17,382 nucleotides of DNA, taken from Candidatus Moraniibacteriota bacterium. GTDB lineage: Bacteria > Patescibacteriota > Minisyncoccia > Moranbacterales > UBA2206. Below, in pieces: positions 1-6,953 of the stretch (positions are counted from its first letter, which is position 1; every line of letters starts with the position of its first letter). Location of the stretch: positions 1 to 17,382 of the forward strand of contig JAPLXF010000044.1 of the NCBI GenBank assembly GCA_026396205.1, in the 5' to 3' direction. Both the position numbers and the translations under genes were made by a program. The notes below the pieces were generated by a model that saw only the letters and a list, made by a program, of their open reading frames with translations, was not told where the DNA came from and ran no database searches.

Positions 1-180
1 AAGATTTACATCGACAGAGAGGATCCGGAATATACCATCGACACGAATCAAAAACACCAAGCTTATAAATTAATTGAAGCTGAATTGCAAAATTGTTTTA
101 ATGATTCCGCTTCCACTTTTGAACAGGTTGAATATTTCAAAGGGATATCGGAGCATTTGAAAGAACTGCTCAAAACCTGA
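1..180 (+). CDS. 3' end of an unidentified gene (partial)
   Basis: Frame 1 is open from the first base to a TGA at 178-180 and gives the last 59 residues of a protein whose start is outside the window. The tail is hydrophilic and probably helical (many Glu, Lys and Gln, ending in KELLKT), with no membrane segment and no motif I recognise. A good intrinsic terminator follows about 25 bases later on the same strand, which supports a real gene end here. I cannot assign a family or function. Confidence 0.6.
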   Translation, partial: KIYIDREDPEYTIDTNQKHQAYKLIEAELQNCFNDSASTFEQVEYFKGISEHLKELLKT

Positions 181-205
181 ATCCAAAAAACTGATAAATT
201 CAGAG

Positions 206-245
206 AAAAGCGCCGCGTGGGCAATTCCCATTTGGCGTTTTTTTA
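206..245 (+). terminator. Rho-independent terminator of the upstream gene
   Basis: The outer stem CGCC (211-214) pairs with GGCG (234-237). An inner stem GTGGG (217-221) pairs with CCCAT (227-231) using one G-U pair. Seven T follow at 238-244, and the A-run at 206-209 can pair with the T tract. It separates the truncated first gene from the envelope operon whose promoter starts about 16 bases later. Confidence 0.75.
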
Positions 246-260
246 TTTCCTCAAATGAAG

Positions 261-269
261 TGGTATAAT
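261..269 (+). promoter_or_regulatory. Extended -10 promoter of the glycosyltransferase operon, predicted leaderless
   Basis: TG at 261-262, one base, then a perfect TATAAT at 264-269 form an extended -10 element. No good -35 is visible because the expected position falls in the T-run of the preceding terminator. The ATG at 276 lies six bases after the -10, so transcription would begin at or next to the start codon. This also argues against the earlier in-frame ATG at 255, which lies upstream of the -10. Confidence 0.65.
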
Positions 270-275
270 TCAAAC

Positions 276-1433
276 ATGCGTATTGGCATTGACGCCCGGT
301 TTTATGGGCCGCAAGGCAAAGGGCTGGGGCGGTATACCCAAAAATTAGTAACCAATCTGGAAAAAGTGTCCCCCCAAGGCGGATCGGCCTTTGGCCGAGA
401 TTCTAATCAATACTTTATTTTTCTGACCCAAGAAAATTTTGACGAATACCAGCCGACGAATCCTAATTTTAAAAAAGTGCTGGCCGATTGCCGGTGGTAT
501 ACCTTAAAAGAGCAATTGAAAATGCCGGCCTTGCTCAATAAATATAACTTGGATTTGGTCCATTTTCCCCACTTTAATGTGCCGATTTTTTACCGGAAAA
601 AATTCATCGTCACCATCCATGATTTGATCTTAATCCATTATCCGACCATCCGCGGAACGACCTTAAATCCGCTTTTTTATTGGCTGAAATTTCTGGCTTA
701 CAAATTCGTAATTCGTTTTGCCATTACGCGCGCCGAAAAAGTAATCGCAGTTTCCAATTTCACCCGGAAAGATATTTTAAGCCATTACGCAGTCAATCCG
801 GAAAAAGTCGAGATGACCTACGAAGCCGCGGACGATTTTTGCTGGACATCAAATGAAAATCCGGAAATAATCTTAAAAAAATATGCTATAATAAAGCCGT
901 ATCTTCTTTATGTCGGCAATCCGTATCCGCACAAAAATTTAGAGAAGTTGATTTTGGTGTTTGCCGATATAATTTCTGCAAGGCCGGATTTGCATCTGGT
1001 TTTAGTCGGGAAAGATGATTATTTTTACGCCCGGCTGCAAACCGTAGCCAAAGAAAATAATATTAAAAATGTTATTTTTGCCGGCTATGTTCTGGATAAA
1101 GATTTGGATGTAGTTTACCGCCAGGCTATCCTTTATGTTTTTCCTTCGCTTTATGAAGGCTTCGGCATTCCGCCGCTGGAAGCTATGGCCAAAGGAACTC
1201 CGGTGGCCTCGTCTGATCACGCTTGCATGCAGGAAATTCTGGGAGACAGCGCTTATTATTTTGACGCCACCAGCAAGAATAAAATTGCCGAGGGTTTGAT
1301 AAAAATTTTAAATAATGAAAATTTAAGAAAAGAATTGACGGCCAGGGGATATGAACAAATAAAAAAATACAGCTGGAAAAAAATGGCCAAGCAAACTTTA
1401 GAAATATACCAGCAAATAGCCGATGGAAAATAA
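276..1433 (+). CDS. Group-4-type glycosyltransferase
   Basis: A 385-residue GT-B fold glycosyltransferase of the GT4/RfaB type, which moves a sugar from a nucleotide-sugar donor to a lipid or glycan acceptor at the inner membrane face. The N-terminal acceptor half opens with MRIGIDARFYGP and a glycine-rich GKGLGRYT loop. The donor half starts near residue 210 with YVGNPYPHKN (212-221) and carries the EX7E signature EGFGIPPLE (294-302). I chose ATG 276 over 255 because the -10 box lies between them and the family normally begins MRIGIDAR. Its last 11 bases overlap the DUF4012 gene, and murJ follows, so a role in surface polysaccharide or envelope assembly is likely; the sugar is unknown. Residues about 34-42 look like a small hairpin-coded insertion. 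Confidence 0.88.
   Translation: MRIGIDARFYGPQGKGLGRYTQKLVTNLEKVSPQGGSAFGRDSNQYFIFLTQENFDEYQPTNPNFKKVLADCRWYTLKEQLKMPALLNKYNLDLVHFPHFNVPIFYRKKFIVTIHDLILIHYPTIRGTTLNPLFYWLKFLAYKFVIRFAITRAEKVIAVSNFTRKDILSHYAVNPEKVEMTYEAADDFCWTSNENPEIILKKYAIIKPYLLYVGNPYPHKNLEKLILVFADIISARPDLHLVLVGKDDYFYARLQTVAKENNIKNVIFAGYVLDKDLDVVYRQAILYVFPSLYEGFGIPPLEAMAKGTPVASSDHACMQEILGDSAYYFDATSKNKIAEGLIKILNNENLRKELTARGYEQIKKYSWKKMAKQTLEIYQQIADGK
376..402 (+). repeat. Small hairpin insertion inside the glycosyltransferase gene
   Basis: TCGGCC (384-389), loop TTT, then GGCCGA (393-398) form a perfect 6-bp stem. An alternative, mutually exclusive stem pairs AAGGC (376-380) with GCCTT (387-391). The element reads in frame as a Gly/Ser/Arg-rich stretch between the first helix and the strand ending QYFIF, where related proteins usually have a short turn. 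That it is an insertion is inferred from recalled family spacing. Confidence 0.45.
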
Positions 1434-4002
1434 AAATAAAAATATCATACCGCAGATGTTCGATGTCCGTCCGGTAAATAATGCCGGCGATTTGGATTTG
1501 GAAAAAATCCAGTCTGTTGAAACGGTAATTTCTGTCAGCCAGCCGCTGCCGGTCAAAGAAAAACCAGAATGCTACGGAATACTTCTGCATGATATTGTAA
1601 AAACTGACGCAGAAACTTATGAAAATCCGGAAATTCCCGAAGTTCCGGAGAATTTTGAAACTCCAGTTGAAATAGCGCCGGTTGAATCATATACCGATAA
1701 TAATTTTAATAGCCAGCCCGCATTACAACGCGAAGCGTTGCTGGCGGGTGAATTAGAAAGCCCGGCAGAACCGCCGGAAGAAAAAGCAGAAATACATTTT
1801 TCTGAACCGGAAGAATCGGTTTGGATGCCGCCTTCCTCGTTTGATTTTGACGTTGGCGAAACTGATTACTTCGGCAAATTTAAGAATGATTTTAAAGACT
1901 TTCCAAAAGCAAAAATTCCCCGGCGCTCCCTGAAAGAATATCTGCCGTCGTTTTCTTTCAATGGGGAAAAAGTTAAAAATTTATACGGCTTAATTGAACG
2001 TTATGATGATTATGCCAGAAGCTTCAGGCTGAGAAAAAAAGCCCTAGTTTTCGCTTACGCTACTGCCGCCGTTTTTCTGATTTTTTTCGGGATAGGAATC
2101 ATTCAGAAAAGCCTTAGCCTGAAAAATTCAGCCATGACTGTCGGGCAGAGTGCTTTCGCCGATCTGACACAGGCTAAAGATGAAGCCTTGCAGAAAAATT
2201 TCCAGCAGTCGGCTTTGGAATTCAAAGAGGCTTACCAAAAATTCGACCAGATTTCTTCGGAAATGGGAGATTTGGGTAATATTCTGGCCAAATCCACCCG
2301 CTTTATCCCTTTTCTTTCCAAGGCGGCTTCAGGCAGCTATTTGGTTGAAGCCGGAAAGGACATTTCCAAAATCGGTGAACTGTCCGGCAATCTGTTGGCG
2401 GTGCTGGATGGCGTGAAAAATCCAATGAGCGGAGATTCTGCTACTTCGCTGCTAAGTGTTTTCCAAGATGTTGATAAAAATTCCCGCGAAGTTTTAACTT
2501 TATTGACGGATGCCAAAAATAATTTGAACGAGGTTAATGTAGCTGATATTCCCGACGCCGAACGGAGCCGCTTTACAGAACTTAAAAATAAACTGCCGGA
2601 AGCGGAGAATTTTTTGCGGATGTTCGTGGATAACAGCCAGATTTTCACGGATGTGCTGGGCGGCAACGGTCCCCGGAAGTATTTATTCCTGTTCCAAAAT
2701 AATCAGGAAATGCGGGCAACCGTGGGTTTTATTGGCAGTTATGGCGTGCTGGACATGTCCAACGGGCACGTGAAAAAGTTTTTTATCGACGGCATTTTCA
2801 ATCCGGACGGGCAACTGAAAGAAAAAGTGGTGCCGCCGATTCCGATCCAGAAAATGAGCGCTGTCTGGACGCTGCATGACAGCAACTGGTTTCCAGATTT
2901 TCCTACCTCTGCCGAAAAAGCCATGTGGTTTTTTGATAAAACCGGCGGTCCGACGGTGGACGGTGTGATTGCCATGACGCCGACGGTGATGCAAAAACTC
3001 TTGGAAGTTACCGGCCCGATTGCCATGCCGGATTACGGCGTCACGATTGACAAGGACAATTTCGTGGAAGCCATCCAGTATGAAACGGAAGTGGATTTTG
3101 ACAAAGAGCTGAACCAGCCAAAGAAAATTTTAGCAGACATGGCTCCGCTGATTCTGGAAAAAATATTCAATATGAAAAATGTTTCTGATCTGACCAAAAC
3201 CATGAATGTCTTGGCAGAGAGCCTTAAGGAAAAGCATATGCTGCTTTATTCAAAAAATTACGAAATTGAAAAAAGAATTGCCGCTGCCGGCTGGTCAGGA
3301 GAAATTCTAGACACGCCCAAGGATTATTTAAGCGTCATCAATACCAACATCAATGGCTATAAAACTGACGGAGTAGTGGACGAATCCATTGGGCATGAAG
3401 CCCAAATTCAGGATGACGGCTCTATTATTGATACAGTGACGGTTACGCGGCACCATCGTGGCGGGAATATGAATTTTGATTGGTGGAATAAAGTCAATGC
3501 CGATTATCTGCGTGTCTATGTTCCTAAAGGTTCAACCTTGCTTTCAGCTGAAGGCCAGACGCGGGAATTCAACGCGCCGCCGATTGATTATCAAGCTTTG
3601 GGATTCCGGATCGACGCGCAGGTGCAAATGGAAGAACAAAACATGCAGATTGACGACGCTTCCGGAACGCGGATTTACGACGACGGGGACAAAACTGTCT
3701 TTGCCAATTGGGCTTATGTCAGCCCGCAGGAAACCGTGACGCTTAAATATAAATACCTGCTACCTTTCAAAATAAATGTGGATAGCCGGGAAAAGCCGGC
3801 GGACACTTACTCGCTGCTGGTGCAAAAGCAATCCGGCAGTATCGGCAGCCGACTGGCAAGCCAAATAATTTATCCGGAAAAATTCAAATCCATCTGGCGT
3901 TATCCGGATGATTTGCAAAATTCCGGAGAGGGGAGTATTAGTTTAGAGACTAATTTGAAATTGGACCGCTTTATGGGCGTAGCGCTTTCTCGTAAAGAGT
4001 GA
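1423..4002 (+). CDS. DUF4012-family membrane protein
   Basis: A protein of 859 residues. Residues 1-200 are acidic, proline-rich and probably disordered and cytoplasmic. One transmembrane helix lies near 207-225 (ALVFAYATAAVFLIFFGIGI). A helical segment follows, and then a large extracytoplasmic domain with the DUF4012 hallmark YLFLFQNNQEMRATVGFIG, the WTLHDSNWFPDFPTSAEK stretch and a beta-rich C terminus. The molecular function of DUF4012 is not established; these proteins are common in Patescibacteria and Gram-positive bacteria, often beside glycosyltransferases. The ATG overlaps the last 11 bases of the glycosyltransferase gene, so translation is probably coupled, and murJ starts 9 bases after its stop. 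No Shine-Dalgarno is visible. An envelope polysaccharide role is inferred from context. A hairpin element codes for residues about 99-109 in the disordered part. Confidence 0.85.
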   Translation: MENKNKNIIPQMFDVRPVNNAGDLDLEKIQSVETVISVSQPLPVKEKPECYGILLHDIVKTDAETYENPEIPEVPENFETPVEIAPVESYTDNNFNSQPALQREALLAGELESPAEPPEEKAEIHFSEPEESVWMPPSSFDFDVGETDYFGKFKNDFKDFPKAKIPRRSLKEYLPSFSFNGEKVKNLYGLIERYDDYARSFRLRKKALVFAYATAAVFLIFFGIGIIQKSLSLKNSAMTVGQSAFADLTQAKDEALQKNFQQSALEFKEAYQKFDQISSEMGDLGNILAKSTRFIPFLSKAASGSYLVEAGKDISKIGELSGNLLAVLDGVKNPMSGDSATSLLSVFQDVDKNSREVLTLLTDAKNNLNEVNVADIPDAERSRFTELKNKLPEAENFLRMFVDNSQIFTDVLGGNGPRKYLFLFQNNQEMRATVGFIGSYGVLDMSNGHVKKFFIDGIFNPDGQLKEKVVPPIPIQKMSAVWTLHDSNWFPDFPTSAEKAMWFFDKTGGPTVDGVIAMTPTVMQKLLEVTGPIAMPDYGVTIDKDNFVEAIQYETEVDFDKELNQPKKILADMAPLILEKIFNMKNVSDLTKTMNVLAESLKEKHMLLYSKNYEIEKRIAAAGWSGEILDTPKDYLSVINTNINGYKTDGVVDESIGHEAQIQDDGSIIDTVTVTRHHRGGNMNFDWWNKVNADYLRVYVPKGSTLLSAEGQTREFNAPPIDYQALGFRIDAQVQMEEQNMQIDDASGTRIYDDGDKTVFANWAYVSPQETVTLKYKYLLPFKINVDSREKPADTYSLLVQKQSGSIGSRLASQIIYPEKFKSIWRYPDDLQNSGEGSISLETNLKLDRFMGVALSRKE
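1717..1748 (+). repeat. Imperfect palindrome within the DUF4012 gene
   Basis: CCCGC (1717-1721) pairs with GCGGG (1744-1748). CAACGC (1726-1731) pairs with GCGTTG (1735-1740) around the loop GAA. A small internal loop (ATTA against CTG) separates the two stems. The 32 bases stay in frame, code for ALQREALLAG-like residues and sit in a poorly ordered Glu/Pro-rich region where an insertion would be tolerated. Confidence 0.5.
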
Positions 4003-4011
4003 ATTTAATTT

Positions 4012-5664
4012 ATGATTAAACGTTTTATCAAAAGCCGGCTAATACTGAATCCGGATCCGTCCAAATCGGTAGCTTCAGCGGCTTTTGTGATTACTATGGC
4101 TGGACTAGTCAGCCGGCTTTTGGGTCTTTTCCGTGACCGAATGCTGGCTTCCACTTTTGGAGCGGGCGACACGCTGGATGTTTACTATGCGGCTTTCCGC
4201 ATTCCGGATTTGATTTATAACCTTCTAATTCTGGGCGCGCTTTCGGCCGCCTTTATTCCGGTTTTTACCAGCCTGCTAACTAAAGAAAAAAAGGAAGAGG
4301 CTTGGAAAATGGCCGGTGGAGTTTTGAATTTAGCAATTTTGGCTATTGCCGTTTTTTCGATCATCTTTGCTGTTTTTGCGCCGTGGCTGATGAAACTGAT
4401 TACTCCCGGATTTTCCGGAGAGAAAATGCAAATGGTGGTTTATTTCACCCGCATAATGTTTTTAAGCCCTTTACTGTTGGGAATCAGCGGAGTTTTTGGC
4501 GGGGTGCTGACTTCGCTGAAAAGATTTTTAATTTATTCCATTGCTCCGCTGCTTTACAATGTCGGCATCATTATCGGCATTCTGGTTTTTGTTCCGCTGA
4601 TGGGGCCGATTGGTCTGGCTTGGGGAGTGGTTTTTGGGGCGCTGATGCATATGCTGACGCAATATCCGGCTGTTCGCCACGCCGGCTTTAAAATTGATTG
4701 GAATTTCCTGTTGGCTTTTAAAAACAGCGACATCCGGAAAGTTTTGCGGCTGATGCTGCCCAGAACTTTAGGCATTGCGGTCAATCAGGTTAATTTAGTG
4801 GTTATTACTATTTTTGCTTCCTTGCTTTCAGCCGGCAGCCTGGCTATTTTTAATTTCGCCCAAGGCCTGCAGGGAGTAACCCTGGGGCTTTTTGGAATTT
4901 CTTTCGCCATTGCCGTTTTCCCGGTGCTTTCCAGCGCAGCGGCCCGGGAAGAAAAAAATGGTTTCATTTCGGCTTTTTCCGACACCTTTCGCCAAATTCT
5001 TTTTTTCGTGATTCCTTTGAGTATTTTTATTTTAGTGCTGCGCGCCCAGATTGTGCGGGTAGTCTTGGGTTCCGGAAAATTCGACTGGGAAGATACCATC
5101 CTCACTTTCCAATGTTTGGGAATTTTTTCTCTGAGTCTTTTTGCCCAAAGTTTGGTGCCGCTTTTAGCCCGGGCTTTTTACGCCCTGCACGATACCAAGA
5201 CGCCTTTTTATGTGGCGCTGGTGACGGAAATAATCAATATCAGCGCAGTGGTGCTGTTGATTGATAAATATCAAGTCTTGGGTCTGGCGGCCGCTTTTTC
5301 CATTGCCAGCGTTTTCCAGATGATAGCCCTGCTGTTCATTTTACGGACCCGCTTTCCCAGCTTGGACGACCGGAATATTATTATTTCCGTTTCCAAAGTC
5401 GCCGCCGCTTCGTTTTTAGCCGGGCTGGCCGTCCAGCTCACCAAATATCAGATTACCAGAATCCCGATGATTAATTTGGATACTTTCCTTGGCGTTTTTA
5501 TCCAATTGGCCGCCGCCGGAATAATGGGACTCGTTTTTTTCATCGGCGGCTGCTATCTCTTGCAAATCGAAGAATTTTTCCGCTTCAAAGCTTCCTTAAC
5601 CCGCAAACTTTTCCGCAGCCGGAAAGTAATCACGGAAGATCTGACCGAGGCTGGCGGGATTTGA
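4012..5664 (+). CDS. murJ: MurJ/MviN lipid II flippase
   Basis: A 550-residue polytopic membrane protein of the MurJ/MviN family (MOP superfamily), which moves lipid-linked peptidoglycan precursor across the cytoplasmic membrane. The N-terminal block holds the typical SRLLGLFRDRMLASTFGAG and the LDVYYAAFRIPDLIYNLL segment of TM2, followed by roughly 14 hydrophobic helices. Conserved stretches include GLVSR, LSAAFIPVF and, in the second half, LLARAFYALHDTKTPF. Length fits the family (about 500-550). It lies 9 bases after the DUF4012 stop with no clear Shine-Dalgarno, so it is probably the last gene of the envelope operon. The -35 box of the next gene overlaps its stop codon. No intrinsic terminator is seen at its end, so some transcription may continue downstream. 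Confidence 0.92.
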   Translation: MIKRFIKSRLILNPDPSKSVASAAFVITMAGLVSRLLGLFRDRMLASTFGAGDTLDVYYAAFRIPDLIYNLLILGALSAAFIPVFTSLLTKEKKEEAWKMAGGVLNLAILAIAVFSIIFAVFAPWLMKLITPGFSGEKMQMVVYFTRIMFLSPLLLGISGVFGGVLTSLKRFLIYSIAPLLYNVGIIIGILVFVPLMGPIGLAWGVVFGALMHMLTQYPAVRHAGFKIDWNFLLAFKNSDIRKVLRLMLPRTLGIAVNQVNLVVITIFASLLSAGSLAIFNFAQGLQGVTLGLFGISFAIAVFPVLSSAAAREEKNGFISAFSDTFRQILFFVIPLSIFILVLRAQIVRVVLGSGKFDWEDTILTFQCLGIFSLSLFAQSLVPLLARAFYALHDTKTPFYVALVTEIINISAVVLLIDKYQVLGLAAAFSIASVFQMIALLFILRTRFPSLDDRNIIISVSKVAAASFLAGLAVQLTKYQITRIPMINLDTFLGVFIQLAAAGIMGLVFFIGGCYLLQIEEFFRFKASLTRKLFRSRKVITEDLTEAGGI

Positions 5665-5692
5665 CATATTTTCATGATTAAAATAGTATAAA
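5661..5692 (+). promoter_or_regulatory. Promoter of the CCHC-knuckle protein gene
   Basis: A perfect -35 TTGACA lies at 5661-5666, overlapping the murJ stop codon. At 17-bp spacing there is TAGTAT (5684-5689), and TATAAA at 5687-5692 is a better hexamer at a less ideal 20-bp spacing. The message would have a leader of about 30 bases containing the Shine-Dalgarno AAGGAGG at 5716-5722. Confidence 0.55.
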
Positions 5693-5728
5693 TTGCAACC
5701 TTAACAATTTAAAACAAGGAGGATTCAT

Positions 5729-6229
5729 ATGGGTCTATTAAGTAAAAGAATTGGTGGAGATTCTTATTGCAGAATTTGTAATTCCATCCATCCGGTAGGA
5801 TACTGCGGAGGAACGACTTCGCCTTTACAGGAGGCGCAAATGTCAGTGGAACATTTAGAAGGCGTAGTTTCAAATATTAAACTTACATCCGCAAATCGGG
5901 AGCAATTGAAAAAATATCTGAAAGAACTGCGTGAAAAATTAGGCATACCGGAACATCCGATATTTTCTGAAGATTATAGGACCAAACTTTCTTTCGCCAC
6001 AGCATTTTCAGGAGATAGAGATTCTGCAGAAGAAAAGATTGAAAAAGAACAAAGAGAACGGGAAGAAAGAGAAAAATACAACCCGGATTTGGGTCAAACG
6101 GCCACTGGCAGGAAAATCATGTCGCAGCTTATATCCCTTATCAAAACACAGGCATTAATGAGCGAATCCGAAGGCGAAAAATTTAAAGAATGTGTCGGCG
6201 AAGTCCGGCAAGTTCTGAAAATTCTTTAG
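5729..6229 (+). CDS. Hypothetical protein with CCHC zinc-knuckle-like motif
   Basis: A soluble protein of 166 residues that I do not recognise. Residues 14-26 hold C14-x2-C17-x3-H21-x4-C26, a spacing like a short zinc knuckle, so metal binding is plausible. The rest is charged and helical, with a strongly coiled-coil-like segment rich in Glu, Arg and Lys near residues 94-115 (EEKIEKEQREREEREK) and a helical C terminus. There is no signal peptide or membrane segment. The start is firm: AAGGAGG lies six bases before the ATG. It is a single-gene transcription unit, with its own promoter upstream and a strong terminator 20 bases after the stop. A nucleic-acid-binding or scaffold role would be a guess. 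Confidence 0.75.
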   Translation: MGLLSKRIGGDSYCRICNSIHPVGYCGGTTSPLQEAQMSVEHLEGVVSNIKLTSANREQLKKYLKELREKLGIPEHPIFSEDYRTKLSFATAFSGDRDSAEEKIEKEQREREEREKYNPDLGQTATGRKIMSQLISLIKTQALMSESEGEKFKECVGEVRQVLKIL

Positions 6230-6247
6230 CAGCTCCCAGTTTTAAAC

Positions 6248-6282
6248 AAGGTAGGTAAATATCAGTTTACCTACCTTTTTGT
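6248..6282 (+). terminator. Strong rho-independent terminator
   Basis: AAGGTAGGTAAA (6248-6259) pairs perfectly over 12 bp with TTTACCTACCTT (6266-6277) around a six-base loop, and T-rich sequence follows. It closes the unit of the CCHC-knuckle gene. Confidence 0.88.
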
Positions 6283-6301
6283 TTTTTCAGTTTATTTTTC
6301 C

Positions 6302-6330
6302 TTGACTAATTTTATAATTTAGACTATACC
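6302..6330 (+). promoter_or_regulatory. Putative promoter of the second hypothetical gene
   Basis: TTGACT (6302-6307) is a 5/6 match to the -35 consensus. At 17-bp spacing the hexamer is TATACC (6325-6330), a weak -10; several other AT-rich hexamers nearby (TATAAT at 6313-6318, TATAAA near 6333) are at poor spacing. The inferred leader is about 60 bases and ends in the Shine-Dalgarno AAAGGAGG (6386-6393). Confidence 0.4.
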
Positions 6331-6400
6331 TATATAAAGTATCTATAAAAATTTGGACATTTACAACTAAAATAATCTAATTTTCAAAGGAGGATTAACC

Positions 6401-6862
6401 ATGAAAAAAGAGGAACTGCGTTTTACTAAAGACGTTCCAAATGGCACGGATTTAGGACTGGGAAATCACTGGGACAATGAACCTTGCAGGAAAATAGTAG
6501 ATCAGAGATACCAGGTTTTAGTTGAGGCGGAGGAAGCTTTATCCGGTCTTAACAACGATTTGCAAATAATGGCTGCGCAGCTTGAAACTCGAGGTTTCGC
6601 TGTAAATGCGCGCGCCGAATTGTCGGCCGTAAGAGAGTTTATAAGTCCCCTTGAATGCTGGGATTTTATCAATCAGGATGAGATGTCTGAGCTTAGTCTT
6701 CAAATTGCGGAGAGAAAGTTTAGCGCAACAGGCCAGTCCTATTATCATGATATTTCCAAAGAATATCTGGCAGAAATACTGGAAGGCAAAAGAGAGCCAG
6801 CTTGTAGATTAAAAATCCAATACAACCCAAACTTTTCTCCCTGCTGTGATATTGGAGATTAA
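6401..6862 (+). CDS. Hypothetical soluble protein
   Basis: A protein of 153 residues that matches no family I know. It is acidic overall, with a central helical part (VEAEEALSGLNNDLQIMAAQLETRG) and five Cys, two of them adjacent near the C terminus (PCCDIGD). No signal peptide or transmembrane helix is visible. AAAGGAGG ends seven bases before the ATG, so the start is well supported. It has its own candidate promoter and a strong terminator, and it shares the strong-SD layout of the preceding 166-residue gene, although the two proteins do not resemble each other. Codon use looks less GC-rich than in murJ or lepA. Probably a lineage-restricted gene. Confidence 0.72.
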   Translation: MKKEELRFTKDVPNGTDLGLGNHWDNEPCRKIVDQRYQVLVEAEEALSGLNNDLQIMAAQLETRGFAVNARAELSAVREFISPLECWDFINQDEMSELSLQIAERKFSATGQSYYHDISKEYLAEILEGKREPACRLKIQYNPNFSPCCDIGD

Positions 6863-6882
6863 GTACCAATAGCATATTTATT

Positions 6883-6917
6883 AGGCAGTCAAATCATTGT
6901 GACTGCCTCTTTTTTTA
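6883..6917 (+). terminator. Rho-independent terminator before lepA
   Basis: AGGCAGTCA (6883-6891) pairs perfectly with TGACTGCCT (6900-6908) around an eight-base loop and is followed by a run of T (6910-6916). The lepA -35 box starts immediately after it at 6918, so lepA is insulated from upstream transcription. Confidence 0.9.
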
Positions 6918-6946
6918 TTGATATTTATTGTATTTTAAGATAAAAT
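6918..6946 (+). promoter_or_regulatory. lepA promoter, predicted leaderless
   Basis: TTGATA (6918-6923; 5/6 match) is followed by exactly 17 bp and then TAAAAT (6941-6946; 5/6 match). The lepA ATG is at 6954, seven bases after the -10, so the transcript should begin at or within a base or so of the start codon, with no room for a Shine-Dalgarno. Confidence 0.75.
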
Positions 6947-6953
6947 TAAACTT

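Noticed and set aside
255..275. Upstream ATG for the glycosyltransferase (adds MKWYNSN)
   Set aside because: The extended -10 box lies within these codons and the family N terminus is MRIGIDAR, so ATG 276 is the better start.
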